Source of the DNA: JBQTHI01 sp052390035
Lineage (GTDB): Bacteria; Actinomycetota; Acidimicrobiia; Spongiisociales; ZC4RG35
Assembly (NCBI GenBank): GCA_052390035.1
Contig: JBQTHI010000007.1
Span: 1 to 64,000, forward strand
Length of the DNA: 64,000 nucleotides
Reading direction: 5' to 3'
The notes below the pieces were generated by a model. It was given only the letters and a program-made list of their open reading frames with translations. It ran no database searches and was not told the origin of the DNA. Below, in pieces: positions 43,093-52,630 of the stretch. Within the stretch, counting starts at the first letter, position 1; the number at the start of each line of letters is the position of its first letter. Both the position numbers and the translations under genes were made by a program.

Positions 43093-45555
43093 TCAGCCCT
43101 TGCGCATATCCTCGAAGACGTCTTCGAACGACACCGCCGCCCGGCGGCGATCCCCACTGGCTGACTCCCCACTGGCTGATTCGCCCCTGGCCGAATCACC
43201 GGTGGCCGACTCGCTCGCCTCCGATCCACTCGCTCGCCCCGGACGGTTGCGATCGCGCGGACGTTCACGGTCCCTAGCTTGATCGCGACCCCTCTCGCGA
43301 TCGCCACCTCGATCGCGATCGCGGGGGCCGCGGCCCCGGTCGCGATACCCACGATCCGATGCGTCACCACCGTCGCCCCCATCGCCCGTCGACCCTTCTT
43401 TGGGCACGCCCTCTAGGGGCCGGGCCAGTTTCAACGCCAGCTTGCCGTTCCGGTCGATCTCCTCGAGCACCACTGCCACCTTCTGGCCGAGGTCGAGGTA
43501 GTCCTCCACCCGGTTGACCCTGCGGGTGTCGTCGAGTTTGGAGATGTGGAGCAGCCCGTCCCGACCGGGGAGGATGTTGACGAACGCCCCGAACTTGGTG
43601 ATGTTGACAACTTCGCCGTCGTATTCTTTGCCCAGTTCGGCTTCCGGCGGGAAAACAATGGCCGTAACCCGCTCCTTGGCTGCCTCGAGGGCTTGGCGGT
43701 CGGTGGATGCGATGCGGACGATCCCGTATCCAGCCTCTTCGTCGATCTCGATGGTGGCGCCGGTCTTCTCCTCGAGCTCCCGGACCACCTTGCCCTTGGG
43801 GCCGATCACCTCTCCGATCTTGTCCTTGGGGATCTGGATCGTCTCGATTCGCGGTGCCCACCTGTTGAGCTCCTGGCGTGGCCCGGAAATCACCTTGTTC
43901 ATCTCGTCGAGGATGTAAAGGCGTGCCTCACGTGCCTGTTCGAGCGCCTGCGCCAGCACCTCTGATGGCAGACCCTGAAGCTTGGTGTCGAGTTGAAGAG
44001 CGGTTATCGCCCGGGCGGTGCCGGCAACTTTGAAGTCCATGTCGCCGAGGGCATCTTCGGTTCCCAGGATGTCGGTGAGGGTTATGTATTTGCCGTCCCG
44101 CTCGATCAGACCCATGGCGATGCCCGCCACAGGATCGGAAATCGGAACGCCGGCATCCATCAGCGACAGGGACGAGGCACACACCGCAGCCATCGACGTC
44201 GATCCGTTCGAGGAGATCACCTCTGACACCAGCCGGAGCGCGTATGGAAACTCCTCCGCGGTGGGAATGGCCGGCAGTAAGGCCTTCTCGGCAAGCGCCC
44301 CGTGCCCAATCTCCCGTCGCCGTGGACCGCGCATCGGGCCGGCCTCGCCACTGGCAAACGGAGGCATGTTGTAGTGGTGCATGTACCTCTTGGCTTCCTC
44401 GATACCGAGGTTGTCGAGCATCTGCTCCATCTTGAGCATGCCGAGAGTGGCGACGTTGAGCACCTGGGTTTCACCACGCTGGAAGAGCCCGGAGCCGTGC
44501 GCCCGGGAGATCAGCCCGACCTCGATCGACAGCGGGCGAAGGTCCGCAGGCCCACGACCGTCGAGGCGAACGCCGTCCTCGGCCACCCGCCGTCGCATCA
44601 TGTCCTTGAGCACCGACTTGAACGCCCGTTGGAAGGACTCCTGATCCTCGTCGCCGATTACCAGCTCGTTGGCCACGGCCTGGCGGAGGGCGGTCTCGGC
44701 CTCGTTCCGCTCGGTTTTGCCGGCGGTGCGAATCACCTCGTCCAACCTCGATCCGGCGGCGGCCAACACCCGGGAATAAAGTTCTGGGGAATAGTCGGTG
44801 ACTGCGGGCCATGCCGCCTCCTTCTCGCCGACCTGTTGCCTCAACTCCAGCTGGAGATCGATCGACTCGCCGATCGCCACCTTCACTTGCTCGAGGCCGG
44901 CGGCGATGGTCGACTCGTCAGAAGCCGGATCGCCCGCCGCGATCAGACGCAGGCCATCCGGGGTGGAACCGGCCTCAACCATGATGATGTCGATACCGCC
45001 GTGCCGGTTGCGACGACCCGCCACGACCAGCTCGAAGACCGACTCGTCGAGTTCCTCGTGGGTCGGAAAGGCGACCCATTCGCCCTTCTTGAGGGCAAGC
45101 CGGACTCCGCCGATAGGGCCTTCGAACGGGATACCGCTGATCATCAAGGCAGCCGAGGCCCCATTGAGCGCAACTACATCGAAGGGGTTGTCTCCGTCGA
45201 CCGAAAGGGTCGTCACCACCACATGGGTTTCACATCGGAAGTCCTCACGGAAAGACGGGCGGAGCGGACGGTCGATGAGCCGGGCAGCCAAGGTGGCGGC
45301 CTCGGTGGGTCGGCCCTCCCGACGGAAGAACGATCCGGGGATCCGGCCGACGGCGTACATCCGCTCTTCAAAGTCGACCGTGAGCGGGAAGAAGTCGATA
45401 CCCTCACGCACAGTCTTGTTAGCGGTGGCGGTGACCAGCATCTCGGTCTCGCCAAGCCGGGCGAGCACCGCCCCATCGGCCTGGCCTGCCAGCTTGCCGG
45501 TGGAAAAGGACAACGTTTTGCCGGCCACCTGGCCAGCAACAGTGATTTCGGGCAC
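43093..45555 (-). CDS. pnp: Polynucleotide phosphorylase
   Basis: An 820-residue 3'-5' exoribonuclease/polymerase. Two RNase PH domains, a KH domain (IGPKGKVVRELEEKTG) and an S1 domain (EYDGEVVNITKFGAFVNILPGRDGLLHISKL) are in order. The last 120 residues are an Arg/Asp-rich then Ser/Glu/Gly-rich tail with repeated DRDRG and GESAS units, likely disordered. GTG at 45555 has AAGGAG 8 nt upstream. It follows rpsO across a strong hairpin, as in the rpsO-pnp operon of other bacteria, where the leader is an RNase target. Confidence 0.96.
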   Translation of the reverse strand: MPEITVAGQVAGKTLSFSTGKLAGQADGAVLARLGETEMLVTATANKTVREGIDFFPLTVDFEERMYAVGRIPGSFFRREGRPTEAATLAARLIDRPLRPSFREDFRCETHVVVTTLSVDGDNPFDVVALNGASAALMISGIPFEGPIGGVRLALKKGEWVAFPTHEELDESVFELVVAGRRNRHGGIDIIMVEAGSTPDGLRLIAAGDPASDESTIAAGLEQVKVAIGESIDLQLELRQQVGEKEAAWPAVTDYSPELYSRVLAAAGSRLDEVIRTAGKTERNEAETALRQAVANELVIGDEDQESFQRAFKSVLKDMMRRRVAEDGVRLDGRGPADLRPLSIEVGLISRAHGSGLFQRGETQVLNVATLGMLKMEQMLDNLGIEEAKRYMHHYNMPPFASGEAGPMRGPRRREIGHGALAEKALLPAIPTAEEFPYALRLVSEVISSNGSTSMAAVCASSLSLMDAGVPISDPVAGIAMGLIERDGKYITLTDILGTEDALGDMDFKVAGTARAITALQLDTKLQGLPSEVLAQALEQAREARLYILDEMNKVISGPRQELNRWAPRIETIQIPKDKIGEVIGPKGKVVRELEEKTGATIEIDEEAGYGIVRIASTDRQALEAAKERVTAIVFPPEAELGKEYDGEVVNITKFGAFVNILPGRDGLLHISKLDDTRRVNRVEDYLDLGQKVAVVLEEIDRNGKLALKLARPLEGVPKEGSTGDGGDGGDASDRGYRDRGRGPRDRDRGGDRERGRDQARDRERPRDRNRPGRASGSEASESATGDSARGESASGESASGDRRRAAVSFEDVFEDMRKG

Positions 45556-45592
45556 GAAGTGCTCCTTCTAGTCATGGAGCAGACCCGTTACC

Positions 45593-45629
45593 AGTTGTCA
45601 TCGCTCAACCTCGCCGAGCGATGACAACT
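45593..45629 (-). promoter_or_regulatory. Long hairpin in rpsO-pnp intergenic region
   Basis: A perfect 14-bp inverted repeat (45593-45606 and 45616-45629; AGTTGTCATCGCTC and its complement) with a 9-nt loop. There is no T-run, so a processing or autoregulatory hairpin is more likely than a terminator. A second 6-bp hairpin (45632-45637/45652-45657) lies beside it. The motif GATGAC recurs three times. Confidence 0.75.
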
Positions 45630-45673
45630 AGCAACCGGCCTTGCTCGTCATCGGTTGTTAACTTGTTCCCGGT

Positions 45674-45931
45674 CTAGCGACGCAACCCGAGCTGGCCCAC
45701 CAGTTTCCGGTACTGCTCGACATCCTGGTTGCGCAGGTAATCGAGAAGACGCCGGCGTTTTCCGACCAGCATCAGTAGACCCCGCCGACCGTGATGGTCA
45801 CCCTTGTGGAGCCGAAGATGCTCGGTGAGATGGTTGATCCGCTCGGTCAGCAAAGCCACCTGGACTTCCGGCGAACCGGTGTCGGTTTCGTGATGGCCGT
45901 GCTCTGCGATGATCTCTGGTTTGCTCTTCAT
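45674..45931 (-). CDS. rpsO: 30S ribosomal protein S15
   Basis: An 85-residue S15 of normal length, with [22 protein letters not shown] and [25 protein letters not shown], the 16S rRNA-binding parts. Upstream on the minus strand TAGAAT and TTGAGG form a likely promoter, so it starts its own transcript. No clear ribosome binding site precedes the ATG. Transcript readthrough into pnp across the hairpin is expected. Confidence 0.97.
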   Translation of the reverse strand: MKSKPEIIAEHGHHETDTGSPEVQVALLTERINHLTEHLRLHKGDHHGRRGLLMLVGKRRRLLDYLRNQDVEQYRKLVGQLGLRR

Positions 45932-45968
45932 GACGCGATGAACCTGGTCGGATGCCGGGAACGGGCGG

Positions 45969-45995
45969 ATTCTAGCACCTGCCAGGCCACCTCAA
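45969..45995 (-). promoter_or_regulatory. Candidate promoter of rpsO
   Basis: TAGAAT (45969-45974) with TTGAGG (45990-45995) 15 bp upstream. It would give a leader of about 30 nt ahead of the rpsO ATG at 45931. Confidence 0.5.
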
Positions 45996-46004
45996 AGTCG
46001 ACCG

Positions 46005-46940
46005 TCAGTCCAACAGGTTGGGAGCCAGGATTGCCCGGGCCTTTACGATGTCGGCCTCGATCTGAGTCACCAGGCTGCCCACAGTGTCGAAACGCTGCTC
46101 GCCTCGCAGCCGCTTGAGGAGTTCGGTCACCACCTGATGGTCATAGAGGTCGCCGGCAAAGTCCAACAGGTGCGTCTCGACAGTGCGTGCCTCACCATTG
46201 AAGGTGGGGCGGGTGCCGATATTGACCACGGCCTTGAGGAACTCCCCTTGGACGACGGCGCGGGCGGCGTATACGCCGTTGGCTGGGATCAGGCGCTCGG
46301 CCGGGATTCTCAGGTTGGCGGTCGGAAAACCGATCGTCTTCCCCCGACCATCACCTTTCACCACGATACCCTCGAGTTGATAGGGCCGATCGAGCAGAAC
46401 ACTCGCTTCCTCAACCTGTCCGGCCAAAAGCAATTGACGTACCCGGGTAGCCGAGATCACTCCATTTTCGTCGGCGAGCATCTCCACCACCGATACCGAA
46501 AAGCCGAGCCGGTTACCGGCTCCGATCAGGCTGGAGGCCTCGCCGGTACGGTTCTTGCCGAAGCGAAAATCGGCGCCGATCACGACCCTCCGGGCGGAAA
46601 GCCCGGCCATCAGAACCCGCTCGGCGAATTCGTCCGGACTCAGTTCCCGCACATCGGGAAAGTGGAGCACACCAACGATCTCAATCCCGAGCGATCGGAA
46701 CTGGTCGAGGCGCTGGCTGATCCCGGTCAACATCTCGGGAGCCTTTTGGGGGTCGAGAAAAGTCATCGGATGAGGATCGAAGGTGACAATGGCCGGGGAG
46801 AGCTCGTCTATGCGCGCCTGCTTGACGAGATCGGTGATGACCTGCCTGTGTCCCCGGTGAACACCGTCGAAAACCCCGATCGTCAGGGCCGTGGGCGTTC
46901 CCACCTCCCAATCGAATGGATGGCCGTCCAAAATGATCAT
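46005..46940 (-). CDS. ribF: Bifunctional riboflavin kinase/FMN adenylyltransferase
   Basis: A 311-residue RibF that makes FMN and FAD. The N-terminal adenylyltransferase has GVFDGVHRGHRQVI, FDPHPM and ISATRVR. The C-terminal kinase has GRGKTIGFPTANL and the NIGTRPTF block. ATG at 46940 follows truB by 10 nt; the upstream open frame belongs to truB. It is the last gene of the rimP-nusA-infB operon in this arrangement. Its products also feed the flavoproteins found elsewhere in the window. Confidence 0.95.
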   Translation of the reverse strand: MIILDGHPFDWEVGTPTALTIGVFDGVHRGHRQVITDLVKQARIDELSPAIVTFDPHPMTFLDPQKAPEMLTGISQRLDQFRSLGIEIVGVLHFPDVRELSPDEFAERVLMAGLSARRVVIGADFRFGKNRTGEASSLIGAGNRLGFSVSVVEMLADENGVISATRVRQLLLAGQVEEASVLLDRPYQLEGIVVKGDGRGKTIGFPTANLRIPAERLIPANGVYAARAVVQGEFLKAVVNIGTRPTFNGEARTVETHLLDFAGDLYDHQVVTELLKRLRGEQRFDTVGSLVTQIEADIVKARAILAPNLLD

Positions 46941-46950
46941 GCGAGTTCGG

Positions 46951-47805
46951 TCACGCCAGCACGACCTCAGCCTGGGCGGCTCCATCCTCCACCCGGTACA
47001 CGGCAAGCAACCCCTCATGGTCGTCCACCAGGGCGACCATCCCGTTCCGGGCTGCGAGGGCAATCTGGCGACCCGCAGCTACCGCCGCCGCATGAAGGCG
47101 GTCAACCTGTACCCGGTCGAGATGCGCCACCGCCGCCAGAGGCGGCAGCAAGACCTCGGTCCAGCGGTCGATCTCTGCGAGTCCAATCGCCTGGGTGAGA
47201 TCGAAGGAGCCCACCGCCGTCCTGGTAAGCCTCATCAAGTGGGCCCGTCCCCCCAAAGCCCGACCGATGTCGTCGGCCAGCACCCTGATGTAAGTGCCCT
47301 TGGAGCACAGGACGTCCACCGTTGCCTGGGGGAATGCTCCGGGCACGAAGTCGACTAAATCGAGTTCGAATATCTCGACCTGGCGAGCAGGTCTTTCCGC
47401 ATGTTCACCCGCTCGGGCGAGTTGGTGCAATCGTCTACCTCCGATCTTCAGGGCGGAGAACATCGGTGGCACCTGGTCGATCGAGCCCCGGAATCCGGCC
47501 ATCACGGACTCCAGTTCATCACGGTCGAACGGCATCGGATGCTCGGAGAGGATCGTTCCTTGCGCATCGAGGGTGTCGGTTGCCACTCCAAAATGGATGC
47601 CGGCGCGATACCGCTTCTCAGTGCTCTCGACAAATCGGAGCAGCCGGGTGGCCCGTCCGACGCCGATGACCAATACGCCCGTTGCCATCGGGTCAAGGGT
47701 GCCGGAATGCCCCACCTTCATGCCGGTCGCCCGCCGCACCACCGTCACCACATCGTGTGAGGTTGGGCCGGAGGGTTTGTCGATGATCAGTAGCCCGTCG
47801 GTCAC
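46951..47805 (-). CDS. truB: tRNA pseudouridine-55 synthase
   Basis: A 284-residue TruB that makes pseudouridine 55 in the T loop. The block GLLIIDKPSGPTSHDVV, HSGTLDPMATGVLVIGVG (catalytic Asp) and YRAGIHFGVATDTLDAQG are standard. GTG at 47805 overlaps the stop of the DHH phosphoesterase as GTGA. The large open frame upstream lies inside that gene. Confidence 0.95.
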   Translation of the reverse strand: MTDGLLIIDKPSGPTSHDVVTVVRRATGMKVGHSGTLDPMATGVLVIGVGRATRLLRFVESTEKRYRAGIHFGVATDTLDAQGTILSEHPMPFDRDELESVMAGFRGSIDQVPPMFSALKIGGRRLHQLARAGEHAERPARQVEIFELDLVDFVPGAFPQATVDVLCSKGTYIRVLADDIGRALGGRAHLMRLTRTAVGSFDLTQAIGLAEIDRWTEVLLPPLAAVAHLDRVQVDRLHAAAVAAGRQIALAARNGMVALVDDHEGLLAVYRVEDGAAQAEVVLA

Positions 47806-48776
47806 TGGTCCAACAACTCCGTGACGGCATTGACGGCCTGCTCGGCTGATCCCCGGAAGGTGAACCCGGCGGCGTTGTGATGACCTCCGCCACCCAGCGC
47901 CTGGGCGATGCCGCCTACATCGAACTCGCCGCGGGAGCGCAGACTCCCTTTGAAGAGTCCATCGTCTTGCTCCTTGAGGAGAAGAGCCGCTTCGGCTTCG
48001 ATCGGCAGCCGGACCAGGTCGATCAATGGATCGGTATCGGCGAGGCCGAGTCCCGCCCGTTCGAGGTCTCCCCGGTAGAGGACTGTCCACACGAGCTTTC
48101 TCGGCTCGTCGAGGATCGCCCGTTTCAACACTGCTCCGGCCACTTCGAGGTACCCAAACGGGGTCTCGTCGTAGATGTGACGTCCGATGACATCGGGGCG
48201 GGCTCCGGCGTCGACTAGATCGGCAGCGAGTCGGAGTGTTTCGGGTCGGGTGTTGGAGTATTGAAAACGTCCCGTGTCGGTGACCAATCCAGTCAGGAGG
48301 CAGGTAGCAACCCGAACGTCGACAGTCCATCCCGCCGCCCCGATGAGCAAATGGGCGATCTCGGCGGTGGCCGCGGCGTTGGCATCGATCAGGTTGAGGT
48401 GGCCGAAGCCATCGGAGCCCGCGCCATGATGATCCACCACGATCAGCGTCTTGGCCCTGGTAGCGGGGCCGCCAAGTCCGCCCAGACGTTCGATATTGCC
48501 GCTGTCGAAGCTGACCATCACCTCGGGCTCTTCCGGGATCTGACTCGGAGGCACCAATAGGTCGGTGGGTAGAAAGCGATAGTTCGGGGTCGTGCCGAAG
48601 GGGGGCCCAAAGCTGGGCAAGACCTTCTTCCCCGCCTGAGATCCGGCATAGGCAACCGCCAACATGCTGCCTAACGCGTCGCCATCGGGTCCCACGTGAC
48701 ATGCCATAACGATCTCGTTCGCCTCGGCCAATATCCGGCCGGCCGGGATCAGGTCGGGGAAGGAGTCACTCTTCAT
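47802..48776 (-). CDS. DHH-family phosphoesterase (NrnA-like oligoribonuclease/pAp phosphatase)
   Basis: A 324-residue DHH/DHHA1 protein. Motifs: HVGPDGDALGSMLA, VSFDSG, VVDHHG and, in the DHHA1 domain, GGGGHHNAAGF. NrnA-type enzymes degrade nanoRNAs and dephosphorylate pAp. The position between rbfA and truB is standard in Gram-positive bacteria. ATG at 48776 overlaps the rbfA end by 11 nt. Confidence 0.9.
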   Translation of the reverse strand: MKSDSFPDLIPAGRILAEANEIVMACHVGPDGDALGSMLAVAYAGSQAGKKVLPSFGPPFGTTPNYRFLPTDLLVPPSQIPEEPEVMVSFDSGNIERLGGLGGPATRAKTLIVVDHHGAGSDGFGHLNLIDANAAATAEIAHLLIGAAGWTVDVRVATCLLTGLVTDTGRFQYSNTRPETLRLAADLVDAGARPDVIGRHIYDETPFGYLEVAGAVLKRAILDEPRKLVWTVLYRGDLERAGLGLADTDPLIDLVRLPIEAEAALLLKEQDDGLFKGSLRSRGEFDVGGIAQALGGGGHHNAAGFTFRGSAEQAVNAVTELLDQ

Positions 48777-49152
48777 GATCGGGAGCGGGTTCCGGTTGAT
48801 GTGTCTCCGCATGGTGAAGGCTTCGCAGCAGGGCGTCGATTCGTTCCCCCTCCACGACGCCACGGTCAGGGCGGAACTCGAGCTCGGGGGTGTACTTGAT
48901 CCGCACTTGCCGTCCAACGGCGGCGCGGAGCCGGGGGGTAGCCGCCCTCAGGCCACGGATCGTGTCGTCGAGATGTTCGCGGTCGAGCGCCGAAACGAAG
49001 ACCACCGCATGGCGCATGTCGGCTGTCACCTCAACCCCTGTCACCGAGACCAACCCCAGCCGGGGATCGGTCAGTTGCTCGACCTCGTCAGCCAGCACCT
49101 CTTTCACGATGGCGTTGATGCGCCGGGAGCGAGGGTACGAGGGTTTGCTCAT
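48766..49152 (-). CDS. rbfA: Ribosome-binding factor A
   Basis: A 128-residue RbfA for 30S maturation. Typical blocks are SRRINAIVKEVLADEVEQL, DPRLGLVSVTGVEVTADMRHAVVFVS and RIKYTPELEFRPD. ATG at 49152 is supported by GGAGGTTGAG immediately upstream; an upstream start at 49173 lies within DUF503 coding sequence. Confidence 0.95.
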   Translation of the reverse strand: MSKPSYPRSRRINAIVKEVLADEVEQLTDPRLGLVSVTGVEVTADMRHAVVFVSALDREHLDDTIRGLRAATPRLRAAVGRQVRIKYTPELEFRPDRGVVEGERIDALLRSLHHAETHQPEPAPDHEE

Positions 49153-49154
49153 GC

Positions 49155-49472
49155 TCAACCTCCATCTGGCCAACCTCCATCTGCAGGTTCTTCCAAGTAG
49201 TAGAGGCCGACCTCACAGATCTCGATCTCCAAGTACTCATCAACGTAGCGGCGAATCCGGTCAATTAGCGTCTGCAGGCGGCCGCCGTCGGGGGCTACCA
49301 CCGCCACTCCGAGGGTTGCTCGCTGCCACGACTCGTGGTGCCCGACTTCGGATACGCTCACCGACACCTGGCGGCGCAGGCCTTCAACCAGAGGCCTGAG
49401 AACCGATCGCTTCTCCTTGAGGGAATGCGACTGAGGGAGGAACAGCTCAAGACGCATCGCGGCCGCCCGCAT
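49155..49472 (-). CDS. DUF503 family protein (YlxP-like)
   Basis: A 105-residue protein. The HSLKEKRSVLRPLVEGLRR block is diagnostic of DUF503/YlxP, commonly encoded between infB and rbfA and suspected to bind RNA or ribosomes. ATG at 49472 overlaps the infB stop as TGATG; a second Met five codons in is also possible. Confidence 0.88.
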   Translation of the reverse strand: MRAAAMRLELFLPQSHSLKEKRSVLRPLVEGLRRQVSVSVSEVGHHESWQRATLGVAVVAPDGGRLQTLIDRIRRYVDEYLEIEICEVGLYYLEEPADGGWPDGG

Positions 49473-51505
49473 CAGCCGCGGGCGACCTCTTTGACCTGGT
49501 AGGCCTCGATCAGATCGCCCTCTTTAACGTCGTTGTAGCCGGCGAGACCGATCCCGCATTCGAAACCAACGGCGACGCTTCTGACATCGTCTTTGAATCG
49601 ACGCAGCGAGGAGATCGTGCCGTCAAAGATGACCACGCCGTCTCGAATCAGCCGCGACCGGGCATTGCGGACCATCTCTCCCTCTGTGACGTAACAGCCG
49701 GCCACCGTTCCGACCCTCGGAACCTTGAAAATCGCCCGCACTTCAGCCGTGCCCAGAACGGCCTCGACTTCCTCGGGAGCGAGCCTGCCGACCAGCATCA
49801 CCTCGAGTTCTTCAAGCAGCTCGTAAATGACTCCGTAGGTGCGGATTTCTGTCGCTTTCTCTTCGGCCAGCCGACGGGTCTTCCCGTCTGGGCGAACGTT
49901 GAATCCGATGATTACAGCCTCGGTCACCTCGGCCAGCTTGACGTCGTTTTCGTTGATACCGCCGACCGCTCCATGCATGACTTCGATCCGTCCCCCCTCA
50001 CGCTTGATCTTGCCGATCGACTCGCGGATCGCCTCGAGTGAACCGTGGGCATCAGCCTTGATGATCACCCGCAACTCCGCCTCATCGGCGCGGAGCTGTT
50101 CGAGCAGGTTCGCCAATCGCTCCCGGGCGGTGGCCGGCGTACTGAGGAGGGCGTCACGGTCCTCTCGTTCACGCTCCTCGGCGAGAAGGCGAGCTTCTCG
50201 ATCGGAAGGCGCCACCGTGAAGGGATCGCCGGCGGTGGGCAACTCCGACCAGCCCATGATCAATGCCGGCGTGGAGGGAGGCGCCTCTGGTAGCCGTTGC
50301 CCCTTCCAATCCATCATCGCCCGAACCCGACCGGCCACGGGCCCCGCCACCACAGCGTCTCCGGTGTGAAGGGTGCCTCTCTGCACGATGACAGTGGCAG
50401 TCGGCCCCATACCCGGATCGAGCTGAGACTCGATCACCACCCCCGAGGCCGAAGGTTTCGGATTGGCCTGGAAATTCTTGAGCTGGGCAACCAGATCTAT
50501 TACCTCGAGCAGCTGGTCGACGCCTTGGCCGGTAAGGGCGGAAACTTCGACCGCCGGCACCTCTCCACCGAGGTCCTCAGTGATCACATCGAACTCCGTC
50601 AGCATTGTTCTAACTCGGAGGGGGTCGGCTCCAGGCAAGTCGATCTTGTTGATGGCAATGATCAATTCGACTGCGGCTGCCCTGGAATGCGAGATGGCCT
50701 CAATGGTCTGGGGCATCACACCATCGTTGGCGGCAACCACCAGAACGACGATGTCGGTGATCTCCGCCCCACGAGCGCGCAGCGATGTGAAGGCCTCGTG
50801 ACCGGGGGTGTCGATAAACGTGATCAGGCTGTCGCCGACCTCCACTTGATAGGCACCAATGTGCTGGGTGATCCCGCCCTGCTCGGCGGCCACGACGTTG
50901 GTCTTACGGATCGTGTCGAGCAGCGTCGTCTTACCGTGGTCGACGTGGCCCATGATGGTGACGACTGGTGGGCGGGGACGCAGATCACCGGGAGCGTCCT
51001 CGAAAACGCGGCGGGGTTTGACCTTAGGAGTGGGCGGCGGTGGAGTTTCGACCTCCACCATCACCCCGAACAACTCGGCTACCGAATCGAGGTGCTCGGC
51101 CGGCATCGGCGCTCCGGCGCCGACCAGGACTCCCCTGCCCAGGAGAGCCTTGACAACGGCTGCCGGATTTTCGCCGAACGCCTCGGCAACTTCGGCGACG
51201 CTGGCTCCGGCCGGAACGTTCACCAGCCGGATTTCCCGATCCTCGGCCTTCTGTTCCTCCTCGGGCCGTATTATTTCACTCCGGTCTTCTTCAGACGGGG
51301 TCTCGGCCGGAACCGAGCCGTCCGCCACCGAGGTCGCGGGCGCCTTCGCCTCGGCCACCGCCAGCCTCACCAGGTCGGCGTCAGGGGCTTCAAGACTCGA
51401 CGAGGCGGTTTTGGCTTCGAACCCCAGGCCATGAACCTGCTCCAAAAGGTCCTTCGATTCGAGACCCAGCTCCCGGGCCAGCTCGTAGATGCGGACCTTG
51501 GCCAC
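49472..51505 (-). CDS. infB: Translation initiation factor IF-2
   Basis: A 677-residue IF-2 with a short N-terminal region. [21 protein letters not shown] is the IF2_N domain; an acidic linker follows. The G domain has [20 protein letters not shown] and NKIDLPGA. Beta-barrel and C-terminal fMet-tRNA domains follow. The GTG at 51505 comes immediately after the nusA stop (TGA then GTG), so the two are coupled. Confidence 0.97.
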   Translation of the reverse strand: MAKVRIYELARELGLESKDLLEQVHGLGFEAKTASSSLEAPDADLVRLAVAEAKAPATSVADGSVPAETPSEEDRSEIIRPEEEQKAEDREIRLVNVPAGASVAEVAEAFGENPAAVVKALLGRGVLVGAGAPMPAEHLDSVAELFGVMVEVETPPPPTPKVKPRRVFEDAPGDLRPRPPVVTIMGHVDHGKTTLLDTIRKTNVVAAEQGGITQHIGAYQVEVGDSLITFIDTPGHEAFTSLRARGAEITDIVVLVVAANDGVMPQTIEAISHSRAAAVELIIAINKIDLPGADPLRVRTMLTEFDVITEDLGGEVPAVEVSALTGQGVDQLLEVIDLVAQLKNFQANPKPSASGVVIESQLDPGMGPTATVIVQRGTLHTGDAVVAGPVAGRVRAMMDWKGQRLPEAPPSTPALIMGWSELPTAGDPFTVAPSDREARLLAEEREREDRDALLSTPATARERLANLLEQLRADEAELRVIIKADAHGSLEAIRESIGKIKREGGRIEVMHGAVGGINENDVKLAEVTEAVIIGFNVRPDGKTRRLAEEKATEIRTYGVIYELLEELEVMLVGRLAPEEVEAVLGTAEVRAIFKVPRVGTVAGCYVTEGEMVRNARSRLIRDGVVIFDGTISSLRRFKDDVRSVAVGFECGIGLAGYNDVKEGDLIEAYQVKEVARG

Positions 51506-52630
51506 TCAGTCACCCTCTCCGGCCTCGGTCTCAATGGCCTCAATGGCCTCAATGGCCTCGGTGGCCTCGGTGGCCTCGGTGGCCTCGGTGGCCTCGGTGG
51601 CCTCGATCTGGGTGGCGCCTATTGCTTCCGCTGGTTCGGGCGCCTTGGCGGCCATGTCCTCGGGGATGCGATCGGACCGAATATCGACCTTGAAGCCGGA
51701 GAGCCGGGCCGCCAACCGGGCGTTTTGACCCTCTTTGCCGATTGCGAGAGACAGCTGGTGGTCGCTCACTATCACCTCGGCCACCTTGTTGGCTTCGTCG
51801 ACCCGCACCTCCTTGACCTTGGCCGGACCGAGGGCCTCGGCGATGAACTGGCCGGTGTTCTCCCGCCACTGGACCACATCGACCTTCTCCCCCCGTAACT
51901 CGTTTACAACCTGGCGGACCCGCGAACCACGGGCCCCCACACAGGCACCCTTCGGATCGACATTCGGATCATGTGACACCACAGCGATTTTGGTGCGATG
52001 CCCCGGCTCGCGAGCTATGGCGACGATTTCCACGGTACCGTCGGCCAGCTCCGGAACCTCGAGTTCGAGGAGCCGACGAACCAAATCGGGATGGCTACGG
52101 CTAACGACGATTTGTGGACCTTTGGTCTCGTTGCGGACTTCGAGAATTAATGCCTTGACCCGGTTGCCCCGATCGAGCCGTTCGTAAGGGATGCGCTCGG
52201 ACCCCGGAAGGATCGCCTCGGCATCGCCTAAGTCGAGGATGGTGAAACGACCATCGACCTGCTGGACGATTCCCGTGATTAGATCGCCCTCCCGTCCGGC
52301 ATACACATCGAAGACCTGCTCGCGCTTGGCATCTCGTAGCCGCTGCTGGATCACTTGCTTCGCCGTCTGGGCGGCAATGCGCCCGAAGTCATCGGGGGTG
52401 TCTTCCCATTCTTTGGTGACATTGCCGTCGTCGTCGAGGTCCTGGGCGTAAACAATGATCTCGCCGGTATCAGGGTCGATCGTGACTCTCGCCTCCTCGG
52501 CCGCCCCCCGGCTCCGTTTGTAGGCCGACACCAGGGCGTTGGCAAGGGCGTCGAGGATGGCGTCAACCGATACACCTCTTTCCCTCTCGAGGACTTCGAG
52601 GGCGTCCATGACCGCTGAATCGATCTTCAT
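51506..52630 (-). CDS. nusA: Transcription termination/antitermination factor NusA
   Basis: A 374-residue NusA: N-terminal RNAP-binding domain (about 1-135), S1 (GDLITGIVQQVDGRFTILDLG), then two KH domains (GACVGARGSRVRQVVNEL). A C-terminal tail of about 40 residues consists of Glu-Ala-Thr and Glu-Ala-Ile triplets and is encoded by 9-bp tandem repeats. ATG at 52630 overlaps the rimP stop as ATGA. Confidence 0.96.
   Translation of the reverse strand: MKIDSAVMDALEVLERERGVSVDAILDALANALVSAYKRSRGAAEEARVTIDPDTGEIIVYAQDLDDDGNVTKEWEDTPDDFGRIAAQTAKQVIQQRLRDAKREQVFDVYAGREGDLITGIVQQVDGRFTILDLGDAEAILPGSERIPYERLDRGNRVKALILEVRNETKGPQIVVSRSHPDLVRRLLELEVPELADGTVEIVAIAREPGHRTKIAVVSHDPNVDPKGACVGARGSRVRQVVNELRGEKVDVVQWRENTGQFIAEALGPAKVKEVRVDEANKVAEVIVSDHQLSLAIGKEGQNARLAARLSGFKVDIRSDRIPEDMAAKAPEPAEAIGATQIEATEATEATEATEATEAIEAIEAIETEAGEGD
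51531..51602. repeat. 9-bp coding tandem repeat in nusA 3' end
   Basis: Eight consecutive 9-mers: three copies of TCAATGGCC, then five of TCGGTGGCC (plus strand). They encode (EAT)5(EAI)3 at the NusA C-terminus. Slippage would change length in whole codons, keeping the frame. Confidence 0.95.

Noticed and set aside
43141..43330. Short repeated DNA motifs near the pnp 3' end, considered as CRISPR or phage-type repeats.
   Set aside because: They are codon-level repeats of the PNPase tail, with no spacers.
50297..51898. A 533-codon plus-strand frame opposite infB and nusA.
   Set aside because: Composition follows the antisense of conserved genes; the Gly-Leu repeats are only the nusA tandem repeat read backwards.
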